A DNA stretch of 34,229 nt, taken from the NCBI GenBank assembly GCA_023421395.1, contig JAEZTL010000034.1, forward strand, positions 1 through 34,229. The letters run 5' to 3'. A model generated the notes under the pieces. The model saw only the letters and a list, made by a program, of their open reading frames with translations. It did not search any database and had not been told where the DNA came from. Source of the stretch: Bacillota bacterium. Lineage in GTDB: Bacteria; Bacillota; Clostridia; Christensenellales; Aristaeellaceae. Both the position numbers and the translations under genes were made by a program. Below, in pieces: positions 15,691-23,445 of the stretch. Position 1 is the stretch's first letter. Each line of letters begins with the position of its first letter.

Positions 15691-16194
15691 GTGAACGTCG
15701 ATTTGGTATTGAAAGAATGGCTCGCGGGCGCGGAACGCCTCGCGGTGATTGGCGCGGGCTCCACGCTTCGCGCGGATGATGCTGCGGGCATGGAGGTCGT
15801 GATACGCCTTGCAGAGGAGTACCCTGAGGACGCATATCCGGAGCTGCTGTTCTGCCCGGGCGAGACCGCGCCGGAGAACTTCAGCGGTAAGATCCGCGCG
15901 TTTAAGCCCACCCACATGCTTTTGATCGACGCCGCGGACGTGGGCGCGGAGCCGGGCGAGATTGTGGAGATACCGCCGGATCGGGTGGGGGGACCCACGT
16001 TTCTTTCCCATATGCTGCCGCTCAAGGTGATGATCAACTACCTTTCGGACGAGACGGGCGCAAAGTCGCTTCTGCTGGGCGTTCAGTGGCAGAGCATGGA
16101 GTTTGACGGCGCGATGACCGCCCCGGTCGCCGCCGCCGTAGAGGCGCTCTGCGACGCGCTCAGGCGCGCCATCGTCGAAGGCTGGAACCGGTGA
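15691..16194 (+). CDS. Hydrogenase maturation protease, HycI/HybD family
   Basis: Endopeptidase of 167 residues that removes the C-terminal extension of a [NiFe] large subunit after nickel insertion. The family start motif appears as GAGSTLRADDAAGMEV (usual form GNxLRxDDG, with the nickel-sensing Asp), and the second metal-site region as LLIDAADVGAEPGEI. A His in FLSHMLPLKVMINYL fits the third ligand. It starts at GTG 15691, 3 bases after the ferredoxin stop, and is the last gene before the terminator. Its place in the operon and the 45-residue tail on the large subunit argue that they are enzyme and substrate. The closest-looking relative is HycI, which also serves a group 4 enzyme. Confidence 0.9.
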   Translation: MNVDLVLKEWLAGAERLAVIGAGSTLRADDAAGMEVVIRLAEEYPEDAYPELLFCPGETAPENFSGKIRAFKPTHMLLIDAADVGAEPGEIVEIPPDRVGGPTFLSHMLPLKVMINYLSDETGAKSLLLGVQWQSMEFDGAMTAPVAAAVEALCDALRRAIVEGWNR

Positions 16195-16210
16195 CAGACG
16201 CATACGCCCG

Positions 16211-16246
16211 AACAAAACGGCCTGCCGCGCGGCAGGCCGTTTTGTT
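16211..16246. terminator. Strong bidirectional-type terminator ending the hydrogenase operon
   Basis: A perfect 16-bp stem, AACAAAACGGCCTGCC (16211-16226) with GGCAGGCCGTTTTGTT (16231-16246), has a GCGC loop and T-rich sequence on the 3' arm. It lies 17 bases past the protease stop codon. The A-rich 5' arm lets it work for leftward transcripts from the hyp operon as well. Confidence 0.9.
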
Positions 16247-16306
16247 TGATCCTCATACCAATCCAAAGCATTCATGATTCGTCGGACCGGATCATTTCGC
16301 GCGAGG

Positions 16307-16348
16307 CGGTGTCGCTCGCCGCTCAACGCAGCGCTGCATTTCACACCG
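16307..16348. repeat. Possible structured intergenic element
   Basis: CGGTGT (16307-16312) and ACACCG (16343-16348) enclose a perfect 10-bp palindrome, GCAGCGCTGC (16328-16337). The surrounding 16250-16441 stretch holds no gene. It may be a small dispersed repeat, or an RNA structure at the end of the leftward hyp transcript. Only one copy is in this window. Confidence 0.3.
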
Positions 16349-16441
16349 AAGGCGTATCCCGAAGGGTCGCTTCGCTTTGGCTCCTAGCCTCGCATCGAAA
16401 ATCTCTCGATCCTTTGGAATCATTACTGTTTTTACTTGGTA

Positions 16442-17422
16442 TCAGCATATCCTCGGAAGGCCTTCGCCGGAGAGCGGCGGCAGCACCCGGCGGCCGCCCA
16501 GTTCCGTGACCAGCGTCACGCCCTTCCCCGCCTTCGCACGCCCGATGAACCGCGCGTTTTCGCCGTACCGGCTGGCGCGGATGATTTCCAGCGCCTCCTG
16601 CGCGCGCTCCTCCGGCACGACGGCGATCAGCTTGCCCTCGTTGCCCATGTAGAGCGGGTCCAGCCCAAGGATCTCGCAGAGGCCGCGCACTTCGCGGCCG
16701 ACGGGAATCAGCGCCTTTTCCACCTCAATCCCGCATCCGGAGGCAGCCGCGATTTCGTTCAGAATGGTGGCCAGGCCGCCGCGGGTCACATCCCGCATCG
16801 CGCAGAGCGGAATGTCCGCCCCCTGAAGCGCGGACACCATTTCGCCAAGCGGCGCTTCGTCGCTGACAATGCCGTTTTCGATGCCCATGCGGCTGGAGAG
16901 GATCGCGGCGTGGTGGTCGCCCAGGTTACCCGACAGGATCAGCCGGTCGCCGGGTTTCGCGTTTGCGATGGACACCGGCTCCCCCAGGATTGCGCCGACG
17001 CCCGCGGTGGTGATGATAAGGCCGCCGCTGCCGTCCACCACCTTTGTATCGCCCGCGACGATTTTAACGCCCGCTTCGTCTGCGGTCTCCCGCATCGACC
17101 GGACGATCCGCTCCAGCGCATCCGTTTCCAGCCCCTCCTCGATGGCGAAGGAGGCCGTCAGGTACATCGGCTTTGCGCCCGCCATCAGAAGGTCGTTGAC
17201 TGTGCCGCACACGGAAAGTCTTCCGATGTCGCCGCCTGGAAAAAACAGCGGCTTCACCACGAAGGCGTCCGTGGTCATGGCCAGGCGATTGGACGGAACC
17301 GTCACCATCGCCGCGTCGCCCATGGGGTCCAGGTATTCGTTGGACAGGTGTTTTTGGAACACCGTGCGGATCAATTCGTTCGTCTGAACCCCGCCGCCGC
17401 CGTGCGCCATCTCGATTTTCAT
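16442..17422 (-). CDS. hypE: Hydrogenase maturation protein HypE
   Basis: Carbamoyl-phosphate-derived cyanide synthesis: HypE dehydrates the thiocarboxamide on its C-terminal Cys to thiocyanate and delivers CN to the iron held by HypC/HypD. It has 326 residues and ends in PRIC, the essential C-terminal cysteine motif. The N-terminal MKIEMAHGGGGVQTNELI and the ATP-binding features of the PurM-like fold (VSGDTKVV-type loop seen as VAGDTKVVDG, and DVTRGGLATILNEIA) are clear. The start is ATG 17422, overlapping the hypD stop (ATGA); the open frame extends 62 codons upstream, but within hypD. It is the last gene of the hyp operon. Confidence 0.97.
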   Translation of the reverse strand: MKIEMAHGGGGVQTNELIRTVFQKHLSNEYLDPMGDAAMVTVPSNRLAMTTDAFVVKPLFFPGGDIGRLSVCGTVNDLLMAGAKPMYLTASFAIEEGLETDALERIVRSMRETADEAGVKIVAGDTKVVDGSGGLIITTAGVGAILGEPVSIANAKPGDRLILSGNLGDHHAAILSSRMGIENGIVSDEAPLGEMVSALQGADIPLCAMRDVTRGGLATILNEIAAASGCGIEVEKALIPVGREVRGLCEILGLDPLYMGNEGKLIAVVPEERAQEALEIIRASRYGENARFIGRAKAGKGVTLVTELGGRRVLPPLSGEGLPRIC

Positions 17423-18462
17423 AGGGATTCCTCCCGGGCCCATATTCCGCAGGACCCTTCCGCTGATACCATGCAGGCGCCCACCGGGTGGCCGGGGTCG
17501 CAGCCTCGGCGAAACAGCGGGCATTCGGGGGGCAGAATGCGCCCCAGCATTACGTCGCCGCAGCGGCATGCCGGGCTCTCCGTGCCGCGAGGCAGCGCCC
17601 CCGGCCACCCGTTAAACCGCGCGTAATCGCTTCGGAGCGCAAGCCCCGAAGCGGGAATCTCCCCGATCCCACGCCAAAGGGTATTTGACGGCTCAAAGCA
17701 TCCCGCCACCGCCGCCATGGCGGCCTCGTTTCCCTCCGGCGTGACGGCGCGTGGGTACAGGTTGGCCGCGCGGGGTTCTCCGCGCTCCAGCTGGTCGAGA
17801 ATTTCGGCCAGCGCCAGCAGGATGTCCCGGGCCTCGAAGCCCGCGATCACAAAAGGCTTTTGAAATTCCTCCGCCAGCGGCCGAAAGGCGCGGCTTCCCG
17901 TCAATACCGCCACGTGGCCCGGGCAGAGGAAAGCGGCGATGCCGTTCTCCGCTGCGGCGAGGTAGCGCAGCGGCTCGATCATCGTCTTGAGGGCTGAAAC
18001 CAGGCGGATGTTGGACAGCCCCGCCCTCTCGGCCTCCCGGATGAGCAGCGCGTATACGGGCGCGGTGGTTTCAAACCCAACCGCCGCTACGACGCAGGTC
18101 TCCTCCGGATGCGCTTCAGCGTGGGCGATCACATCATGGGGTCCCAGAAACATGGAAACCCGCCCGCCTGCGGCCTTGGCCCCGGCGAGGCTCATGCGGC
18201 TTCCCGGCACCCGCAGCATGTCGCCGAAAGCGAACACACGATGGCCGGGCTTAAGGGCGATCTCATTGAGCGCATCGATGAAGCCCGGCTCGGTCACGCA
18301 TACCGGGCAGCCCGGGCCGGAGACAAGCCGCACCTCCTCCGGCAAAAGCGCCCTGAGCCCCGACCGCGCGATGGCGGCGGTATGCGTGCCGCATACCTCC
18401 ATGATTCGAAGGGGCGGCCCGTCGTAACGCCGGATGCGCTGAAGCAACTGCTGCGCCGTCAT
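17419..18462 (-). CDS. hypD: Hydrogenase maturation protein HypD
   Basis: Iron-sulfur scaffold on which Fe(CN)2CO is assembled together with HypC. The 347-residue protein has the motifs IMEVCGTHT (Cys24, iron-binding site) and GPGCPVC near the N-terminus, and a C-terminal group of cysteines (ACRCGDV, ECPLFRRGCDP, GACMVSAEGSCGIW) that binds the 4Fe-4S cluster. The start is ATG 18462, four bases inside the end of hypC; the frame is open further upstream but that part does not match the family. It overlaps hypE by 4 bases, indicating tight co-translation. Confidence 0.97.
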   Translation of the reverse strand: MTAQQLLQRIRRYDGPPLRIMEVCGTHTAAIARSGLRALLPEEVRLVSGPGCPVCVTEPGFIDALNEIALKPGHRVFAFGDMLRVPGSRMSLAGAKAAGGRVSMFLGPHDVIAHAEAHPEETCVVAAVGFETTAPVYALLIREAERAGLSNIRLVSALKTMIEPLRYLAAAENGIAAFLCPGHVAVLTGSRAFRPLAEEFQKPFVIAGFEARDILLALAEILDQLERGEPRAANLYPRAVTPEGNEAAMAAVAGCFEPSNTLWRGIGEIPASGLALRSDYARFNGWPGALPRGTESPACRCGDVMLGRILPPECPLFRRGCDPGHPVGACMVSAEGSCGIWAREESL

Positions 18463-18674
18463 AGCGCGCCCCCGATCTCCTCGTGCAGCGAGGCGATCTC
18501 CCTGGCCGCCTCCGGTGTGAGCACCTGCATCGCGTAGCCCGCGTGCACGAGCACCCAGTCTCCGATCCGGGGATTCACGAACCCCACATGCACGCTGACG
18601 CGGTTGCCAAGTACGTCCACCTTCGCCCACTCCCCATCCAGAGATACCACGATGCCCGCAGCGGCAACGCACAT
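18459..18674 (-). CDS. hypC: Hydrogenase maturation chaperone HypC/HybG family
   Basis: Small chaperone of 71 residues that carries the Fe(CN)2CO unit with HypD and hands it to the large-subunit precursor. It begins MCVAAAG, with the essential Cys at position 2, which fixes the start at ATG 18674. The segment GFVNPRIGDWVLVHAGYAMQVL is the typical HypC fold. It lies 5 bases after hypF and overlaps hypD. Only one hypC copy is present, so it would serve all [NiFe] enzymes encoded here. Confidence 0.95.
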   Translation of the reverse strand: MCVAAAGIVVSLDGEWAKVDVLGNRVSVHVGFVNPRIGDWVLVHAGYAMQVLTPEAAREIASLHEEIGGAL

Positions 18675-18679
18675 AAAAA

Positions 18680-20911
18680 TCACCTCGATGCGATAAATGC
18701 CTGTCCCAGGCTGATCCCGCCGTCCCCCGGCGGCACCTGGCGGTTGATGAATGGATTCAGCCCGCGGGCGCGAAGCCTCGCAAGGCACATTTCCGTCAAA
18801 AGCCGGTTTTGAAACACGCCGCCGGTCAGCGCCGCATCCCGAACACCGTGGCGCGCGCACAAAATGGCAATTACGCGTTCTGCCATGTCTGCCACCGCCT
18901 CGTGGAAGCCCAGCGCCAGCGCGGGCACATCTCCGCCCGCCGCCAGCGCGCGAATCACCGGCCGCCAGTCGGCGACGGGGACGCCGTCCGCCTCCTGGAC
19001 TTCGAAGGCCATTTTACGGGGCGCAACGCCCGAGCGCAGCGCCAAAGCTGCCGTCCGCTCCAGCAGGATCGCGCACTCACCCTCGTATCGGTTTTCCAGA
19101 CAGACGCCCAAAATGGCCGACGCGGCGTCAAAGAGCCTGCCCATGCTGGAGGACTTTACCGTGTTGATCTCAAGCGCGATCGCCCGTTTGAGCACGCTCC
19201 ATCCGGCGTAGGCGGGCGTTACGCCGCTTGCCGCCTGATAGCAGGCGGCGGTTTTTTGGGCGTCCCGCATGGACTCGTCGCCTCCCGCCATGGCAACCGG
19301 CAGAAGATGCGCGGCGCGAACGTGCCTTCCGCCTTCGCAATAGAGAAACTCGCCACCCCATACCGTACCGTCCGGCCCATATCCGGTGCCGTCGAAGGCG
19401 GCCCCGACCGCGCGGGTCAGGGCGTATTCCGCCATCACCGACGCCACGTGGGCGTGGTGATGCTGTACCGGTTTCACCGGAAGGCCGGTCTCCCGCGCAT
19501 AACCGCGGCTTATGTAGCGCGGGTGGAGATCTACCGCCGCCAGCAACGGTTGAGCGTCCAGCAGCGCCTTCAGGTTGCCCGCAATGGCCGCGTAGCGGTT
19601 AAGACAGCCCGCGTCCTCCAAGTCTCCGACGTAGGGCCCCACGTAGGCGTAGCCGCCCATAAGAAAACAGCAGGCCGCCTTCAGGTCACCCCCGGCCGCG
19701 AAGAGGTTCACGGAGCTCTTCAGCGGCAGCGGCAGCGGCAGCGGCACGTAGCCCCGGGCGCGCCGGAGGATCTGCGGCGCGCCGTCGATTACCCGCGCCA
19801 CGGAGTCGTCCAGAGGGTTTGTGATGGGCCGGTCGTTGGCCAGAATGCCGGAGAGAGAGCCGGGCGCGAAGGCGCGCGCACCGGATTCGTCAAAGGCGAT
19901 GGGTTCGCCGCTGACGTTCAGGCTGGTCATGACGAGCACCCGCGCGCCGCCCGCGGCCACCGCGCCCAGAAGCAGGTGATGTACCGGGGTGTACGGCAAA
20001 AAGCAGCCGTATTCCAGGCTGCCGCGGGCTACGCTTTCGTCAAAGGCGTCAAACTTTGCCGGGAGGAGCACGATGGGACGGGCGAAGCTCGTGAGCAGCG
20101 CGCGTTCCTCGGGGCTCGCAAGGCAGACGGCTTCGATGTCCTCCATCCCGTGAAACATCAGCGCGAAGGGCTTTTGCTCCCGACCCTTGAGCCTACGCAG
20201 CTTCTCCACTGGTCCCCGCTCCGGAAGGCAGGCAAGGTGATATCCTCCGATGCCCTTGACCGCCACAATGCCGCCGGCAAGAATGTCGCGGGCCGCGCTT
20301 TCGATTGGATCCGGCTGCTCCGCGCCCGCTTTCTCATACCAGATCCGGGGACCGCAGTCCGGACAAGCGATGGTCTGGGCGTGCAGGCGGCGATCCGAAA
20401 GGCGCGTGTACTCCCCTAAGCAGGATTTGCACATTGGGAACGCATCCATCGTGGTGGTCACCCGGTCGTAGGGCAGCGCCCGCAGGATCGAGTAGCGCGG
20501 GCCACAGGTGGAACAGCTGATGAAGGGATGACGGTAGCGACGGTCTTCCGGGTTCCGCATCTCCCGAAGGCAGTCTTCGCATACCGGCGCGTCGGGCGGA
20601 ACGATGCGAGGGAGCGCCGCGCTCCGTGGCGTTCCGCCGCTTTCATGGATATCAAATCCATCGGCCGGGAAGGGCTCCGCCTGGAATTCCTCCTTCCGGA
20701 GGATCGAAAACCGCGCCTCGATGGCGCGGATCAGCGCGTCGACTTTTGCCCGATCGGCCGACAGTACGCACTCGGCAAGGCCACCCGCATTTTTTACCCA
20801 GCCGGAAACGCCCGCTTCCAGCGCCATCTTCCGCACCGTGGGGCGGAAGCCCACGCCCTGCACCAGCCCGGAAAAGACTACTTTGCGGTATTCGCGCGGT
20901 GGTTGAGCCAC
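18680..20911 (-). CDS. hypF: Carbamoyltransferase HypF
   Basis: Enzyme of 743 residues that converts carbamoyl phosphate with ATP to carbamoyl-AMP and moves the carbamoyl group to HypE. Domains in order: acylphosphatase (GLVQGVGFRPTV, about residues 10-95), two zinc-finger motifs (CEDCLREM...CSTC and CKSCLGEY...CPDC, about 100-195), YrdC-like domain (about 200-380, including GIGGYHLAC) and the Kae1-like domain with PVQHHHAHVASV. The preferred start is GTG 20911, with AGAGGTGG upstream, overlapping hypB by 34 bases; the next in-frame upstream start is further inside hypB. A hexanucleotide repeat within the gene encodes a Pro-Leu run (see the repeat entry). Confidence 0.96.
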   Translation of the reverse strand: MAQPPREYRKVVFSGLVQGVGFRPTVRKMALEAGVSGWVKNAGGLAECVLSADRAKVDALIRAIEARFSILRKEEFQAEPFPADGFDIHESGGTPRSAALPRIVPPDAPVCEDCLREMRNPEDRRYRHPFISCSTCGPRYSILRALPYDRVTTTMDAFPMCKSCLGEYTRLSDRRLHAQTIACPDCGPRIWYEKAGAEQPDPIESAARDILAGGIVAVKGIGGYHLACLPERGPVEKLRRLKGREQKPFALMFHGMEDIEAVCLASPEERALLTSFARPIVLLPAKFDAFDESVARGSLEYGCFLPYTPVHHLLLGAVAAGGARVLVMTSLNVSGEPIAFDESGARAFAPGSLSGILANDRPITNPLDDSVARVIDGAPQILRRARGYVPLPLPLPLKSSVNLFAAGGDLKAACCFLMGGYAYVGPYVGDLEDAGCLNRYAAIAGNLKALLDAQPLLAAVDLHPRYISRGYARETGLPVKPVQHHHAHVASVMAEYALTRAVGAAFDGTGYGPDGTVWGGEFLYCEGGRHVRAAHLLPVAMAGGDESMRDAQKTAACYQAASGVTPAYAGWSVLKRAIALEINTVKSSSMGRLFDAASAILGVCLENRYEGECAILLERTAALALRSGVAPRKMAFEVQEADGVPVADWRPVIRALAAGGDVPALALGFHEAVADMAERVIAILCARHGVRDAALTGGVFQNRLLTEMCLARLRARGLNPFINRQVPPGDGGISLGQAFIASR
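19721..19744. repeat. Hexanucleotide repeat (CAGCGG)4 inside hypF
   Basis: Four exact tandem copies of CAGCGG lie within hypF. On the coding strand they give an alternating Pro-Leu stretch, PLPLPLPLK, at the YrdC/Kae1 boundary region. Because units are 6 bases, copy-number change would alter linker length without a frameshift. Confidence 0.8.
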
Positions 20912-21525
20912 GTTGCCACCTCTTGGAAGCCTTCGCCGGTGCGGGAACACACGCGGAATACGGGAACGGACGGATTGAGTGCGCGCACACCCTTCGTGTA
21001 ATAATCCTCATCAAAGTCCACATAAGGCGCGAGATCCACCTTGTTGACGAGGATGACGTCCGCCTTTTCAAAGGCCAGCGGGTATTTGTAGGGCTTGTCG
21101 CTCCCTTCGGTGACGGCGGTGATCAGCATCTTGATGTGCTCGCCGATGACGAACTCCGCCGGGCAGACGAGGTTTCCGATATTTTCGATGAAGAGGTATC
21201 CCCCGCGCATGCGGACGGCGTCGGCGGCGTCCTTAATGACCGGGGAATCCAGGTGGCACGCGCCGTGAGTGTTGATCTGATGGGCCTCAATGCCCAGCTT
21301 TTTCAGGTTTTCGGTATCAATGGAGGACTCGATATCGCCCTCGATGACGGCCGACTTGCGGTCAAGAAGCGGGATCAACCTGATTAGCGTAGAGGTCTTT
21401 CCCACGCCCGGCGCGCCCATCACGTTGACGCAGAATACGTTTTTGTCCGTGAGCTCCCGGTTGAGTTCCGCCGCCAACTCGTCGTTCCGCTTGTAAATGG
21501 ATTCCTGGATGTCAATCTGACTCAT
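20878..21525 (-). CDS. hypB: Hydrogenase nickel incorporation GTPase HypB
   Basis: GTPase that delivers nickel to the large subunit together with HypA. It has 215 residues. The P-loop GAPGVGKT is at residues 37-44. The metal-binding Cys-His pair (THGACHLDS) and the guanine-specificity loop (LVNKVDLAPY) are visible. It lacks the His-rich N-terminal nickel store and the CxxCGC N-terminal site seen in some HypB proteins. The start is ATG 21525, overlapping the hypA stop by 4 bases. Confidence 0.96.
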   Translation of the reverse strand: MSQIDIQESIYKRNDELAAELNRELTDKNVFCVNVMGAPGVGKTSTLIRLIPLLDRKSAVIEGDIESSIDTENLKKLGIEAHQINTHGACHLDSPVIKDAADAVRMRGGYLFIENIGNLVCPAEFVIGEHIKMLITAVTEGSDKPYKYPLAFEKADVILVNKVDLAPYVDFDEDYYTKGVRALNPSVPVFRVCSRTGEGFQEVATWLNHRANTAK

Positions 21526-21863
21526 TTTTCTACCTCGATCGCCTTTACATAGAATTCCCGGCCGATCTCCGTGGGCCGGCCCTGGCCGCCGCATGGGCAG
21601 GAGAAGTCGAAGGGCTTGCGCTCAAAGAGCCGGCCGCAGCTTTCGCATTTCAGCATGGACTTGACAAATTCAAACGTTAGACACGCGCCCTCGCAGAGGC
21701 TGCCCGCGCTGATCAGGTCAAAGTACAACTGAATGGAATCCGCCATGTAGCCGGAAGCGTCCCCGACCACCAGCTGGATCTGGGTGACTTTGCCGGCGCC
21801 GCGCTCCCTGGCCGCATCGGAGGAAATGTCGATGATCCGCTGGGTGATGGGCAACTCGTGCAC
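21522..21863 (-). CDS. hypA: Hydrogenase nickel metallochaperone HypA
   Basis: Nickel chaperone of 113 residues working with HypB. It begins with (GTG)HELPITQRI, so the conserved nickel-binding His is residue 2; this and a GGGGGAGG site upstream fix the start at GTG 21863. The zinc domain has CESC (Cys73, Cys76) but the second pair reads CPC (Cys89, Cys91) instead of the usual CxxC, an unusual shortening. The C-terminal GREFYVKAIEVE is typical. It lies 88 bases after the [FeFe]-hydrogenase-like gene and opens the run of overlapping hyp genes. Confidence 0.94.
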   Translation of the reverse strand: MHELPITQRIIDISSDAARERGAGKVTQIQLVVGDASGYMADSIQLYFDLISAGSLCEGACLTFEFVKSMLKCESCGRLFERKPFDFSCPCGGQGRPTEIGREFYVKAIEVEK

Positions 21864-21951
21864 GCGCTTCCTCCCCCGCTTCCGCTCCGCGAAAGTCTGT
21901 CCTGATAGTATAAACAGCCTCGCCGCGCCTTCAAACAGCGCCAAAGTACGC

Positions 21952-23199
21952 TCAGTCGAAATGGCGGGTGAAGATTTCGTCCTTTTCCAGCAGCTCCTCA
22001 ATGGTGTCAAACCCCAGCCGGTGCAGCAGCTCCACCACGTAGGGATTTTCTGCCGGGGTGCGGTAGAGCGCCGCGTCGCCGTAGACTTCGACCGCCTGCC
22101 GCCCCGCCTCTACCGGCGTGACCGCCCGCGGTCCGCCCACACAGCCGCCGCGGCAGCCCATGCCTTCGTAGAAGTTGCCGCCGCCGTTTCCGGCGCGGAT
22201 GTCGTTCATCATCGTCCGGCAGGCGGGAATGCCGTCTGCCTGGCGCGTTTTGACGGTGATTTCGCGATTCGGGCTCAGCCGGCCCACCGTCTCCCGGACG
22301 GCTTCGCTGACGCCGCCCGCGCGGGCGTAAATCCGCCCCGCGCGGGAAGAGTGGTCCTTGTCGCTCTCCTCCATCCGGGCCGGATCGATGCCGAGAAGGT
22401 CGAAGATCGCCTGCGTCTCGCTGAAGGTGAGCACGTAGTCCACCGCGCCCGCCAGGTCTTTCTCCCGCGCCTCGGCCTTCTTGGCGAGGCAGGGGCCGAT
22501 GAACACCGTCACCGCGTCCGGATAGAGGGTTTTGACCGTCCTGGCGCAGGCAATCATCGGCGAGACGGAGCCGGGCACGTGGGGCATCAGTTCGTGGTAG
22601 ATCTTGCGGATCATCGCGATCCACATGGGGCAGCAGCAGCTGGTCAGCTGATAGTCGGACTCGGTATGGATGTTCCGGTCGAACTCCAGCGCTTCCTTGA
22701 GGGTCAGGATGTCCGCGAACAGCGCCACCTCAATCATGCCGTCAAAGCCCACCGCCTTGAGCGCGGCGCGCAGCTTGCCCGGCGTGACGGAACTCGTAAA
22801 CTGGCCCAGAAACGCCGGAGCCACCAGCGCGTAGGCCAGGCTCTTGGAAGAGCGCACCGCCTTGAGCGCAGGCAGGATATCGGTGGAGGCTTTGAGTTTT
22901 TCACCCGCGCAACCGTCGATGCAGTCCGCGCAACCCATGCACTTTTCCGGATCGATCCGGATATTGCCCGCCTCGTCCAGACTCATGGCGTCGAAGGGAC
23001 AGCGGCCGACGCAGACCGCGCGCTGTTCTTGGGGGCAGTCGCACTCTCCCGTGCGAATCACCAGCGGATGCTTGGCCGGGTGTAAAAGGCAATCCAGATG
23101 ATAGGGGTCGTATTCGGACAGCGCTTTTTCAAGGCCCGAGGGATCGTCCCGCAGCGCCAGCGAAACCGCCTGATTGTACAGATCGGAAAAAGTCCTCAT
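21952..23199 (-). CDS. [FeFe]-hydrogenase-like H-cluster protein (group D / HydS-like)
   Basis: Protein of 415 residues with an N-terminal iron-sulfur region and a C-terminal H-cluster domain. One classic 4Fe-4S motif (Cys87, 90, 93, 97) is preceded by an irregular cysteine set (Cys53, 55, 63, 67). The H-cluster motifs are L1 TSCCCPMW (186-193), L2 FIGPCLAKK (Cys237) and L3 EGMGCRGGCVGG (Cys349, Cys353), so all four cluster cysteines are kept. L1 has three cysteines, and L3 has MGC in place of MACP. To my knowledge TSCCCP marks the group D, putatively sensory enzymes, not the catalytic group A. No PAS or other output domain is seen. The start is ATG 23199, spaced 9-10 bases from GGAGGA. It heads the hyp operon. 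Low-activity catalysis is an alternative to sensing. Confidence 0.85.
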   Translation of the reverse strand: MRTFSDLYNQAVSLALRDDPSGLEKALSEYDPYHLDCLLHPAKHPLVIRTGECDCPQEQRAVCVGRCPFDAMSLDEAGNIRIDPEKCMGCADCIDGCAGEKLKASTDILPALKAVRSSKSLAYALVAPAFLGQFTSSVTPGKLRAALKAVGFDGMIEVALFADILTLKEALEFDRNIHTESDYQLTSCCCPMWIAMIRKIYHELMPHVPGSVSPMIACARTVKTLYPDAVTVFIGPCLAKKAEAREKDLAGAVDYVLTFSETQAIFDLLGIDPARMEESDKDHSSRAGRIYARAGGVSEAVRETVGRLSPNREITVKTRQADGIPACRTMMNDIRAGNGGGNFYEGMGCRGGCVGGPRAVTPVEAGRQAVEVYGDAALYRTPAENPYVVELLHRLGFDTIEELLEKDEIFTRHFD

Positions 23200-23267
23200 G
23201 ACCGGCACTCCTCCCCGCCCGCGCGCCCTCCGTGCCGCTCGGCGCGCTTTGCAAGGGCTTTTTTTGT

Positions 23268-23276
23268 ATTATACCA
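23268..23276 (-). promoter_or_regulatory. Extended -10 promoter of the HydS-hyp operon
   Basis: On the - strand TGGTATAAT is a perfect extended -10 element, 69 bases or more upstream of the start codon at 23199. No strong -35 is seen. About 38 bases further upstream is TCAC-TTT-GTGA (23311-23321), a short perfect inverted repeat between the two divergent promoters that could bind an activator or repressor. Confidence 0.6.
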
Positions 23277-23342
23277 CAAAGCGGCGCGCAAGAAAACTTC
23301 CGCGCGCATTTCACTTTGTGACGAAAAAACGCGATTGCATCT

Positions 23343-23370
23343 TTGAATTTCGGTAAAACTTTGATATAAT
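23343..23370 (+). promoter_or_regulatory. Promoter of the small membrane protein / dehydrogenase pair
   Basis: TTGAAT (23343-23348) and a consensus TATAAT (23365-23370) are separated by 16 bases. It points rightward towards the gene at 23446. Confidence 0.7.
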
Positions 23371-23445
23371 GTTGTAAAACACCACCCGGATCCGCAGGCC
23401 TGATGCTTCGGGCCGCCGCGGGACAGCACAAAGGAGGGGCCGACA

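Noticed and set aside
18809..20419. Long rightward open frame (536 codons) opposite hypF
   Set aside because: Antisense shadow of a certain hypF gene.
23311..23321. Rex or CRP/FNR site upstream of the HydS-like gene
   Set aside because: TCAC-TTT-GTGA has the arms in the opposite orientation to CRP (TGTGA...TCACA) and too short a spacer for Rex; it stays an unassigned repeat.
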